Part shown: piece by piece, positions 37,300 through 48,632 of the stretch | Position numbering within the stretch: position 1 is the first letter of the stretch | Layout: every line of letters starts with the position of its first letter | Assembly: GCA_002261195.1 (NCBI GenBank) | Contig: MVBO01000006.1 | Coordinates: 2,878 to 66,877, forward strand | DNA: 64,000 nucleotides | Direction of reading: 5' to 3' | Origin: Bifiguratus adelaidae | Lineage: Eukaryota > Mucoromycota > Endogonomycetes > Endogonales | Notes under the pieces: generated by a model | The model's database searches: none | The model's input: the letters and a program-made list of their open reading frames with translations, nothing else | What the model was told of the DNA's origin: nothing | Program-made: the position numbers and the translations under genes

Positions 37300-40240
37300 G
37301 TAGTCTGGTTTACATATACAATTTACTGTATTTTCCATGCAGGTCAGACAGAATCCGAATGTTTCTATAATACAGTAGACTCCAAAATTTTGATTAGATA
37401 TAGGAACCTTGTTTAGTTATCTGCCAGCAACCTCGAGGCGTCACAAAATCTAATACGAATTTGCATGTCACGTATATTGACCCATCTACTGCTTCCGCGT
37501 GCTACTGTACCTGGGGCTTGCGCATACAGTACAACCCATCCCGTCGGGCTTTCCCTGAGACCGGCTGCCGGGAAAGGGCCTTGCGTGTACTTGCAGGATA
37601 CTGTTCCTTTCCTAGTGTCGCCTCTAGCATCAATGACAAGTTCATTCTCTTACGCTAATAATTTAATTGACAGTGATGATGGACGTGATGAAGTATTCGT
37701 GCTTGCTGTACGGTACAGTACAGTATATCCGGTTGTATAGAATACAGTATATGAAGCCATTATCTTGCAGTATCTTCAGATCTGTATTTACTCTTTCATT
37801 AAGTTACTGTACAGTATATTCATGCTTTAAGAACGCAGTGTGGTTAAATACAACAACCGAAACAAACTTCCGCCACACAGTACAGTACTGTAATTGCAGG
37901 AAGCTTGCTGAGTCATAAAATCACCGTACTGTATATGTCATTGAACTTCTCGTTAATTGTACAAACAGCTACTACTTTTCCTATTGTACAGTAACGTACA
38001 GTATACTGTACGTAGGGTTTGTGTTCCTAATATTCACCGTCTACAGTACTACTGTAACGTACTATGCAATACTGTAAGTCTTCAGCTTAATGGTTGCTTT
38101 CCTGTAAATCCAGAATAACGAAGGTTATTCTAATGGTTAGTATACTGTACAGCAGCCAATCCATCTGCTGTATTGTACTGTACTCCATTTTTGACTTTCA
38201 ATTACAGTACCTACACTATGTAAGGGCAGCCGGTACAATGTACAGTAGAGTGCTGTATCCTTGGCAATGACGAATGGAGTATTTTGGACAACCTACAGTA
38301 AGCGATAGAGAACAAAAGGAAAAATAAATTTCTCCAAGAATTGATCTTACAGTGGAAATCACCGTGAACACACACGCACACGAGCTGCATACTGTATTGC
38401 CTTCCAGTACTGAGTGATAAGCGCGCTCCTCGTTCAGTACGGTACCGTACGCCAAATACAGGATACGCACTACTTGTACTGTACAGTTTGTATTGTACCA
38501 CAAGCTCAATAGACTGCGTTGTCATATTCTAAATTTCAAAATGGATGCTCCCAAGCAGGCTCGAACTGCTGACCTTCAGATTATGAGACTGACGCTCTGC
38601 CAACTGAGCTATGGAAGCTGTGTCACGGGACCGTCAGCAGTGCATAATACTGTTAAGGCAATCAATTCCGTATGTTAGGGATGTCAGAACAGGATGCGGT
38701 ACAGTATATACCAAAAAGAAGCTATTTACCGTACAGCGTTTTAACGTAGTATTTTCTACAAGTTTATTTATGTTTATACTGTTGCCCGTTCTAACTGTAC
38801 TGTACCTACATATTCAGTTGGGTCCTCTACTGCATGTTTATGTCTAAGTACAGTACTGTATCCCGCGAATGTATGCAGCAACGGAAAGTAGACGACTGGG
38901 TTAGTGTACAGAATTATCAACCCTCATTTCAACACCGACTAGAAACCATGCCTAGGACCTTCAACTTTCTCCGACACCCTTGCTTGTGAATTTCCCCCAA
39001 ATACAGTATGTCACTGTGGCCAACCATACTGTACTGTATAATATGACCTCCTGTATGGGTTCAATGGCTTAATATACAGTACATCCCAAGGGCTGCCCAC
39101 ATAGGAACGTTACAGTATACTGTATTGTAACGGGATACTGTACATTACTGTACCTTATTAGCACCCGCTGCATGACTATAAAAAATGTACTGATTTTGGT
39201 CTACTGCCCGTACTGTACTGTTGCCTTTGCTACAATACTGTATTTCGCGATACAATATTTTCTTCATATATTTCTGTCAATTTTGTACAGTGGTCGCTTT
39301 GACTTGAGTTCAATGTTTTTACAACAGTATCTTGTATTATCCACGCCTGTACTGCATTTGGCGGAATGCATTACCGTATACAGGAGCAAAGAAAAAGATA
39401 AAATACTGTAGAATTGCTCTCTATTTCACAGCTTACCGTTAGCTTATCGTACTGTATCCTAAGACTTCTGACCAAGCTCAAGCTCTACAGTAAATGGTTA
39501 CGGCTCTCATGTATCCACCTTAACATAGTGTACATTATGATTGCTTTGGTGCGATCCAAAGATACAGGAAATAAGATCAAATAAAGACCGGACTAGCGAA
39601 TCAGACCTTCCAGAGTAATTTAATAAGGGCAAAGAAACACAAGGCTTTTTGGCAACAAAAGGATACAGTAATAAGAAAGGAAGCATATAATATTGCGAAA
39701 TCCAGAAAGAAATGCTGTATACTGACTGTAGATACTGCAATTTTTGACACTGCTGCTCATTTTTACGCAAATCAACTATTTACTGTACGTACAGTACAGT
39801 AAACTACTGTACAGGAGATGAGCTACTGTACCATGGTTGCTCTTGTATAATACCATACAGTATTATGGGCAATGGAACGATTGCTTCGTAAACAAAGTGC
39901 CCATTACGGTACAGTATATAGCACCATCTGAATTACTGTATAGCACAATACAGCATGCCATGGAGTGAGCGCATTACAGTGACTCGAATAACTGTCCAAC
40001 CAATTGGAATTGTCCCTCGAAGGCGAAAATCTCCGAATCAGCTAAACGCAAGGAAGTTGACCTTACTATCCTACTGTAGATAGAATTTCTAAAGGGCTAC
40101 ATGCTCCTGTATTATCAAAAGCAATGCCTGCTGAATAAAGAGCTATCGTTTTGCCGAAATTTCCTATACCCTTGGCAAGTTTTGGATTTTGCCATGCCGA
40201 AAATTTCGAAGTCAACGTACTGTAAGTCGAGATGTAGTCT
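37300..40240. repeat. TACTGTA/TACAGTA motif domain, right part
   Basis: About 3 kb with dozens of TACTGTA/TACAGTA copies in spacer of no coding potential. Examples are TACTGTACAGTA at 37805-37816, the 18-nt perfect palindrome CGTACAGTATACTGTACG at 37995-38012, and a cluster at 39110-39155. The motif is rare in the surrounding genes. Density fades after about 40000. A tRNA-Met lies inside. Confidence 0.85.
38546..38618 (-). tRNA. tRNA-Met (CAT), elongator type
   Basis: Minus-strand 73-mer starts GCTTCCATAGCTCAGTTGGC and ends TGGGAGCA. Acceptor arms GCTTCCA and TGGGAGC pair throughout, with one G-T pair. The anticodon loop CTCATAA carries CAT, and the T loop is TTCGAGC. The sequence is close to eukaryotic elongator tRNA-Met, including GCGTCAGTCTCATAATCTGA. 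No intron. A T run follows the 3' end. It is embedded in the TACTGTA-rich domain. Confidence 0.93.
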
Positions 40241-40745
40241 AGCAACACCTCGACTCCAAAAACGTCAAGCACGCGTAGGTATACTATGAGCCATTATCAT
40301 GCGAGAAAAAGGCAAATGGCGGATCATTCACGCTCGAGACGTAAATGAAGTTGATGAATACTTGTCCGCTCTAGCTCGCGCACAGCAAGATACTTGCTCA
40401 AGGGTAACCCAATGTCATTCAACCAAACGAGGCTCGATGGTGGCAACAAGCATTTCCAATAGTCAAAATTGAATTTGCAATGGCTACTGGTGCTAATTCC
40501 GAGGTCCACTCCAGACCGATGCTCCGGTTTGTCCGGGCTTGTGTCGAAGGAGGCGAGCGGAAGCACACGACTAAGGTACGTTTCGTATCGCAAAATAACT
40601 ATTGGCGAGGTAAATGCACTGGAATGATGCATGCACCACAAGTCTTTTGATAATAGACACCGTTACATGCTTGGCTACTACGATACTTTTATTAATGAAC
40701 TATAAAAGACGTTTGCTGATACGATACAAATGGTTGCAAAGTAAG
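40241..40745. other. spacer, no recognised gene
   Basis: A 105-codon minus-strand frame (40324-40641) exists, but resembles nothing known and lacks supporting structure. No repeat was recognised. Confidence 0.4.
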
Positions 40746-40985
40746 TGTTAGGCTTGGGACTTTGGGAATCTTCTAGGAGAGTTGCCAGGTGTTTCAGGCG
40801 GGAAATAGACCGGACTACGAATCTAGGAACTAGGCCAGAAGAGACTAGGAAAATTTAGTCGCTATGTTGAGTGGTCGTAGAGAAATCGTTTGTAAAGTTC
40901 CCGAAACGCGAAATCGAGGTCGTCGCCTGAACAGGAAATTTAGTTACGAATTGCGGTACGAAAGCTTCATGTCAATACTGTAATA
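40746..40985 (+). repeat. LTR family 1, copy C (internally deleted)
   Basis: Starts TGTTAGGCTTGGGACTTTGG, keeps GAGAGTTGCCAGGTGTTTCA, GGCCAGAAGAGACTAGG and GCTATGTTGAGTGGTCGTAG, and ends near GCGGTACGAAAGCTTCATGT. Compared with copy B about 140 bp are missing between GCTATGTTG and GTGGTCGTAG. No internal coding sequence is attached, so it looks like a solo LTR. Confidence 0.75.
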
Positions 40986-42879
40986 TAAGCGCCATGAGTT
41001 TCTTGTGGTCTTGCTGGATTGCCGCTATCAGGCAGCGAAGATGAGTGATAGTGGCACGCTTAAGGCAGCTTCTGCTTCTTTTCGCCCCAATGCCGCAAAG
41101 AAAAGACAATGGCGCCCTCGTAACTTTTCAAAAAGTAAGCTACAATCATGTGGGACCTAGTATCAGCAACTTTGCTATCGTTTTTAAGCCATGCTGAGGT
41201 TCCAGATCAAGATATTGCAAGCTTCGCTCTTGCCTGTCTGCATCACCTTGTATGGTAAAAGTCGGATTGCGCGCCGTTCATTATCAACCGCACTTCACAG
41301 TGACCCCAGCGATGAGCGCTAACCCGCTAATACTGGTCATGCGCTTTTGGATGCTAGAAGTCGACTCATAGTGTCTGTACTGTCGGCAAGGCAAATCGCA
41401 GTTTCTGGGGACGAGGCTATCTTTCTACATAGTCTTGTGTACATACATAAAGCTACGTTATGGATGAGCAAACCTGAGCTGTCGCATACGACGACTCTGA
41501 ATCCGAATGATATCGATTCATTGAAGAAATATTATACTTGGTTGCAAAACGTGACCATCGAGTGATCCGCATCTGTTCTACAGCTGAGTTCAATCTAAGT
41601 TGAACTGAGTTGTAAGTGAGTCAATAGTCATCAATGGCTAATATGGCGCACAGTCAATGCCTATAAGCAATTGACTGGCACATTGTCTGAATTCTCTTCG
41701 GAGTATGTTCGGAGTAAGTATGTGAATCTCAATTGACTCTCATTGGTAACTGTCTAAGACTGATGCCCTCTTATAGGCACTTAACTAGTCTAGATGCTGG
41801 ATCAGTTACATAGATTGTTATGTAACGTAAGTTATAGGTCATACATATAGACTATTGTTCAGGAGGAGTTTACTGATAAGATACACTGTTCTAAACTCAG
41901 CAATCTATTCCCTTTGGTGTCGGCTACGACAGTGTCCATGCAGGAAGTCAAAATGTGTTATTTGGTCACTGTATGAGAGTACAAAAGAGACATTTTAGGA
42001 AGGATGGTCAATGAAGAAAACATAGTGGGCTGCTGAGTGTTATACAAAGAGACATGACGATGGCATATGACTACATCTATAATATCAACCATGACATAGG
42101 GGGATGCATATGGACATCTGATACTAAAGCAGTGTGACATAGAATAATGACAGTGCATATCGAGACATAACATTACGTACCTACAGGCTAATACAGAAGA
42201 CTACAGACAATGTGAACATGTAACATAGAACACTACGCGCATGCTGAATGGATAGTCAAGTCTCGGTGTATTCCACTTTGCTCTAATCTATAACCTAGGC
42301 TACATCTACAACAATGAGAGATGGAATGACAATCGTAAGACAGAGACAGATAGGAAACAAATAGCGACACACCGTTTCAGAAATGTGCATATAGGAGTAC
42401 TCATGATTTGTTTAGTTACACATGAGATGCATCACGATATCCATTCCTGGCCATGAAGAAGTAAAGTGATTCGTTACCGAACTTCTTCATGCTCAAGCTG
42501 CAATCAGAGACACATGAAGTCTATACAGTTGCTTGAGAAAAGTCCGCTGTTGCTAGACTTCTCAAGACGGTTTGTCACAGCATAGGGCGGTAGCGCGTTG
42601 AATTTCCTGCTGCGCAATGCGTAGCAAACAACTTTGTCTATTGGTGAGCTAAAAAATGCTCTACAAGAGCAACTTACAACGTGAGTGATCATTAAGCGAA
42701 GGTCGCATCTCTGTTACACGAATCGATGTCGAAGCATAAAGTTAGGCAAAGTCGGACGCTTTGGATATCAGTTTACTGGAATGCTGCATACAGCAGTTAA
42801 CCTTCCTAATGAGATGTTTACATCGCAAAGTTCACCATGAACCTCAGATTATTGCTCTGAAATAAGTGTCCGCCATTGG
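40986..42879. other. gene-free right flank of the repeat island
   Basis: About 1.9 kb, AT-rich, with only short frames. Local sequence around 41580-42400 is rich in ACATA/GACAT-like words and could be an eroded mobile element, but no ends, coding domain or duplicate copy were recognised. Confidence 0.4.
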
Positions 42880-45029
42880 TTCAGGCAGTACGTCGACGCT
42901 TGAAGATGATTTTCAACTCAGCCGGGTGCTCAAAGAAACCTCGCGAAAATTTGATGCCGTCCCTGTGCGGCGAGTCACTCGGTAGAGAAAATTCGAACCG
43001 TTTCACTGTGCATTTGTGATTGTGAGATCTCTTTTACCAACATGAAACACACTTACACAACGTGGAAAGGACAACCCTCTGTTCAATCAACGAGAATTGG
43101 CTCCCGATACCTTAGCAAAGAGTCGATAAACAGCCTTGATGGTGTCACTATCGCATTCTTACATGATCGACTTCCATTACTGAACGGTAGCCACTCCCAG
43201 AATCTTGCATTGTTGCTATCGTCCTGCAAAAACCTCTCAGGCCAAAACGAATCTGCATTGTCGCCCCAATATCGCTTGTTGTGGTGAATGCTGTAGATGT
43301 TCAAGAATACTGGAGTGCCTTCGGGTATCACGTAGCCATCTTGTAGGTCGATGTCCTTTGCTGCGACACGCATCGGTAACATAGTCAGCGGTGGATACAA
43401 ACGCAGGATCTCTTTGATGACGCAGTTAAGGTACGGAAGGGTTTGAATGTCTTTGATAGTGGGCTGATAATCCCATGGTCGTTCCTCAGAGATCTCGCCA
43501 AGTGCGGTAAGGACTTCAAGACGAGCCTTATCTTGGACTTCCGGGTGAAGAGCGAGCATGCCGAGCGTGCAAGCCAACGCGTGCGCTGTCGTGTCATGCT
43601 AGAAAGAGAAGCGAGTTAGATGGTTTTAAACAAACTCGCCGTTACTGATCCACTACTCACCCCTGCGACAAAGAAGATCATCATGTTGTCGCGTAGTTCC
43701 TGAACACTGAGCCTCTGTCCTGGATTCTCTTCATCAAAACATGCCTTGATCATCAGCGTTAGGAGATCATCCTGCTCAGAAGAGGTATTGGAGTTCTGAA
43801 GCTGCTCTCTTCTCTCGTCGATCAAGCGATAAATGAGTGAGTCAAAATGATTTAGTTGACGGTGTTCCTTCAGACGAGATCCGAAAGGATACTTGTCCAG
43901 AAACGGAAAGAGGAAATACTGTGGTTTCATTATCGCTGCATTGAGATAATTTAGCTTGCGTGTATTCTCATCAACAACAGCCATGCCTTTGGTTATACCG
44001 TTGTATGCAACAACATATTTCCCATCAGGGTCTGCGATAGACTGAGAAATAGTTAAACAACAAAGGAATATTGCGACCGTAATCCGTAGAAGCTCACCTC
44101 GAAATCATATCCGAATACCGCTAAACCAAGTGCATCCAGAGTAAGCCTGCTGTTGGTAAGTTTGTGAGAACATATATTACGTAGTAAACCTACCTTTTGA
44201 ACAGGTCATCGACCTCAACTCCCGCTGTCCTGTAGTCCGGCGTGCTTTCTACCTTCGCACAAAATCTGTCGGCCATAAGGGCGAATACTTTGGTGTCCCA
44301 ACTTTTGTGGAAGGCAGGATTTGCCTAATGCAAGTCAATATGATCATGGACCATGCAGACATGTTGATCAACTCACCACCTTGCGATGACGCCTCCAAAC
44401 ATCACCGTTACTGAAGACGAGATTCACTCCGCCCATAAATCGGTTAAAGAGTGAATATGGTCGGACTTGGGCGGGAATGCTCTTTGGAAACAGATCTTTT
44501 GGAAACGCGATTTAGCAATCTTGGCACTTCTATTAAAATTACTGACCTATTCTTGTTAGAATTAGTTTAGCATACTCGGGCGTAGCCAGTTGCACTATGA
44601 CAGTCGAAAAAAGGCTACGCATCTAAGCGCCGTTCACCAATTGGAAGGTCAGAGCTGCGCTAGAAGCTAGTCCTATTTGCTTACCTTGACGATGCCCTTG
44701 TCCTCAAGACTAGACTTCATACCGGCTTCGTATCGTTCCCGAAAGCTACGCCCAGTGATGATATACCAGATGTCAACGCCGCTGTTGCCGCTGGGTATAC
44801 TTTTGAAACCTTTAGGCTCGCGGATACTTTTCCTCTTTAAAAGAAAGCCGATGAGGAACAAAGTGATAGCGATACCAACTCGTCCTGTTTTGCTCCGCAT
44901 CTGACTAAGCAATCGTCTATACATCTCCCGTATATTCACTGAACCTCCCAGAAGAGCGGCATTGGTCCCCTTAATCGAGGCTGATATTGAGGATCCTTGC
45001 ATGATGGAGTGAGAGATTTCGCACCGCAA
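42880..45029 (-). CDS. cytochrome P450 monooxygenase
   Basis: N-terminal membrane anchor (VGIAITLFLIGFLLKRK) is followed by a proline/glycine hinge (PKGFKSIPSGNSGVDIWYII). Then come DDLLTLMIKACFDEENPGQR, NMMIFFVAG, HDTTAHALACTLGMLALHPE (I helix, acid-T pair), IKEILRLYPPLTMLPMR (E-x-x-R) and FWPERF. The heme block is split by an intron: FSNGSRS joins CIGSQFSLIEQRVVLSTL across about 43120-43170, restoring F-x-x-G-x-R-x-C-x-G. A further exon gives KRFEFSLPSDSPHRDGIKFS and ends in the stop at 42880-42882. The redox substrate is unknown; the family was not assigned. The start is uncertain among several Met codons (45029 is the most upstream). Divergent from a Zn2Cys6 regulator. Confidence 0.85.
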
Positions 45030-45402
45030 TTTAAGGCTTGATTGAATTCAGGGCTTGGGTTACGGACCGGCTTACACGGAGGATTGAAAGGGGCTATTCT
45101 CATGTTACTTAATTGCAAAGCCAGTGGCTTTGTGAAATGCCAATAAACAATGCTCCAGTGGTATCCTTTGTGCTCTTTCCAGGCTAACTGGTGAGTGTAG
45201 TGTTGTCGGTCCAAGTGCCAAACAGAACCTGCGTCAGTTTGTCCAATTTTGGTAACACCGACCAATTTGGCGGGTGTGGGGTAAGGCTGCCGAGCACCGC
45301 CTTTCGAGGATTGCTTTGAAACACTCCCTGTATGCTCAAGCGAGAGCCAAGGCAACACACAATATCTTTTGTGCTCTATTTGTGACAAGGTTGCAATTAG
45401 GC

Positions 45403-48327
45403 ATGTCCTTGACAACTCCAGACGGGTCCAAGGAAGACTTGCAAAGGGAGTCCGTCCCCTCCTCAAGAAGTGACAGAGTCATCCGGCGTCTCAAAGTCGG
45501 GAGAGCGTGCTACACCTGTCGATTGAAGAAGATAAAGGTGAGTCTCTCTTTATCTCGGTGCTATTTTAAGCGCTGTAGCTAACCGTTGTCTCTGAAGTGT
45601 GATGGATTGCAGCCGTGCATGCAGGTAAGTTGTCGCAGTTTCTTGCCAGATAACTTTCGCTAAAGGCTTCACATGGCTTTATCTCGACCACTTAATAGTG
45701 CAAAGGTATGACTTGTGTGGATTTCCGTCTCGTATTATCTCGCGAAGAAGCTTGAATAACCCGCGCAATTTGCAGCTCGTCGACGGCCATGCTCCTTTTC
45801 CCGCGATGGAGCCCTAAACTCGCCAGACGAGTGGGACGAATTAGGCGCAGACGCTGGCGATGCTGCCACAAATGGCAGCTCTGACTCTCCACCATCGCAA
45901 CATATATCCTCCGACGCTGATACCAACTCCCATCAATACGCTCAAAACAGTCCACATGAGGGCCGCTATACATCGATCCTACGTCACCTTTCAAGCGACA
46001 GCAATGAGCTGTACATTCGAAATCCATCTACGGCGGGAGATCTGCAGCAAAGGATTTGCATATCTGATCATCGGCTTCGGGCAGAACCTCGATTACCTAA
46101 GAGATACCGAGGCTCTCTGCAAATGCCTCCCAGAGAAACCCAGGGTAAACTCATCGACACATATTTCCAATACCTCTATGGTTTCTTTCCTGTCGTTCCA
46201 AAGCAGCAGTTTATACGGCAAATGCAACAGAAGGGACCGCTGATATCGCCGCTGTTGCTCAACATGATATTTGCGCATGCCTCGAAACACTTTTTGGACG
46301 AGAGTTTCCGCACCGATCCGAGGGACCCTTTTACGCATGGTGACGTTTTCTATGAACGTGCAAAGTCCTTGATTGGTGACTTCTTGGATGAGGCACGAGT
46401 CGGCACAATTTTCGCGTTGCTTCTAATGTCTACATACGAGCACGGCTCCACGATCGATCCTTCTAAAATCATGTGCGTTGATTATGAGACATGTCAACGA
46501 GAGCAGATGAATGCAACACCTTTGCGTATGGGGTCCACACGATCTTGGACTTATGCAGGCATGGCTATACGAATGGCACTAGACCTGGGTTTGCACCTCA
46601 ACGTTGAAGCATCTGTCGCGAATTACACGGGGGGAAATGACGATTTCGAGGTTAAGCGTAGAATAGTCTGGGGCTGTTATTGCGTCGACAAGGTTCTTAG
46701 TTCGCTGAATCGACGGCCGTGCATGCTTCCAACGTCTGTCATCACTGAAGCACTCCCCCAATCGCAACACGGTGATGACGAGGAAGAGCTTCACATTCTG
46801 GAAGGGTTTCTGGCGAACATCAGGTTGATGCAGATCTGGGAGAAAATCATCTCAATATCCGAGATGACAGCTTGGAATGCGCGAATGCGTATGGAGATTC
46901 CTTCTCAGCAACAGCAAGTCACTGCGCACGCGATCAAAGGCTTAGAAATGGATATGTCATCGTGGTTGCTTTCATTACCCGCATCTCTTCAATGGAACGG
47001 TTCGATCTCTCCCGAAACTGGTGTAGGGAATCTCACAGCACTTCCGCCCGTCAATCCCATCACCGCCAATCTTCATTTCATGTTTAATGCCGCATTGTTG
47101 CAGACGGCGAAGTTTACAGCGACCTCTTATGATTATGTGAATCTCCAAAGAAGTTGCGCAGCGGCACAAGTTGTGTCTCAACTGGCGAAAGCAATGACTG
47201 AGCGAATCTTTTGCGTCAACAATTTCAGCGTGATTGCACACGGTCTGTTGACAGCAAGCTTGGTGGTGATCTCAGATTTTGTAGATGGCAACGGATCGAT
47301 CCGGTCGCAAGCTCAGCACATTTTCCGACGGAATATGGACTACCTTAGCATTCTGCTGCATTGCAGAGTCATTGATGGCGTTATGCCATTTCTTGATCTC
47401 ATAATGAATGAACTCGGCTTAGACAGCCGACAACTAGCCTCCTCACCTTCTTTGAACAATCATGGAATTAGGCAGCAAGGACAGCATGTCGGTTTTCACC
47501 ATCAGCCTTCCCAAATGAAACGATTGCATCAGGCACAATACCCTTCGCCGCCGGTGAATACAGTGTACTATCAGCCTCTCAGCGCCCCTACGTCACACCA
47601 GACAGTTCTTCCAGCACGAAATGGTCTTTCAACGGTTGCACCGATGGTACAGACTCCTTCAATGCATCCCAACCATTATCTTCATCCGCTACCCTCTCCT
47701 CAGATTGGAAATGGCCTGCAAGGGCCATCAGAAGAGCTTCATTCCGCTCATGTTGGCGAGGCAGCGCCAACTAATTCCAATTTGCCTTATGGGATGTTAT
47801 CAAAGCCTGGACAGACTCAGACCAATAATACCGTCATGTCATGGGATCCGAATGCGACACCGCTGTCTGGCACTTCCAATTTATCTCTACGTGCAGGACA
47901 CATTTCACCACCGACTTCTAACAACCATTTGCAAATGAGGCAGCCTACTCCAAGCCTATATCCAACAACGTCAAGCTCTTCCTCTGCATCCGTTGCATCT
48001 GGTGAAACCCCCGTGGTGCCACAAACTCCATCCGACAGTCAAGCTGTCGCAGGAGGACAGAAACCAACTCCACGGTCAAAACCACCCTCCCGACCTACCT
48101 ATACGGCATCGCAAGCAGAGTTACGGGAGCTTTGGAAAAGTCAACGGAAGAAGAATGTACTTAAACGTCCATCCGATGCTGGACAAGAGGATGATGGAAT
48201 ATTTCGGGCATTGTCACCCACCAGCAACGTGCGACCAGATCGCAGCTCTGCCAAGCGTCCTTCTGTCAGTCGTGAGCCGCCTGATGATGGAAAATCGAAT
48301 ACCATGCAGGCTAACGCGATACAATAG
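45403..48327 (+). CDS. Zn2Cys6 fungal-type transcription factor
   Basis: ATG 45403 (MSLTTPDGSKEDLQRESVPS). The zinc cluster is assembled from four exons: ACYTCRLKKIK, CDGLQPCMQ, CK and ARRRPC, giving C-x2-C-x6-C-x5-C-x2-C-x6-C, the canonical binuclear cluster. A long exon then encodes the fungal-specific middle homology region (LIDTYFQYLYGFFPVVPKQQ, TFALLLMSTYEHGS-like block, RRIVWGCYCVDKVLSSLNRR). A Gln/Pro/Ser-rich C-terminus ends at 48327. Such factors bind CGG-type sites and often control metabolic genes. It is divergent from the P450, with about 370 bp between the starts. Target genes cannot be deduced. Confidence 0.9.
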
Positions 48328-48632
48328 ATGTAGATGTAATAATAATCATTGAAATGTTATGTGTTAATACACACGTCGTGACCACATGACCTTGAGACGC
48401 ACAGAACGCCAAATCCATTTTTGGTCATTCGACAAAAGGAATGTGACAGCGCGATTCTGAAATGCGGCAATCTGATTGGCTGACTTTGTCTTTCCCCTCA
48501 CCCAATATCCATCGACGGCATTTTCTTATAAGCAGCGTGACATTTCCCACCAATTTTCTACTTCTCTCTCACCGACTTTTAGGTTTTTCTAGCAAAGTTT
48601 TCCGTTTACCTCAACAGTTGCACGCGACAATC

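Noticed and set aside
32383-40240. CRISPR-like array
   Set aside because: The repeated word is 7 nt, irregularly spaced and often overlapping; there are no uniform repeats or spacers and the genome is eukaryotic.
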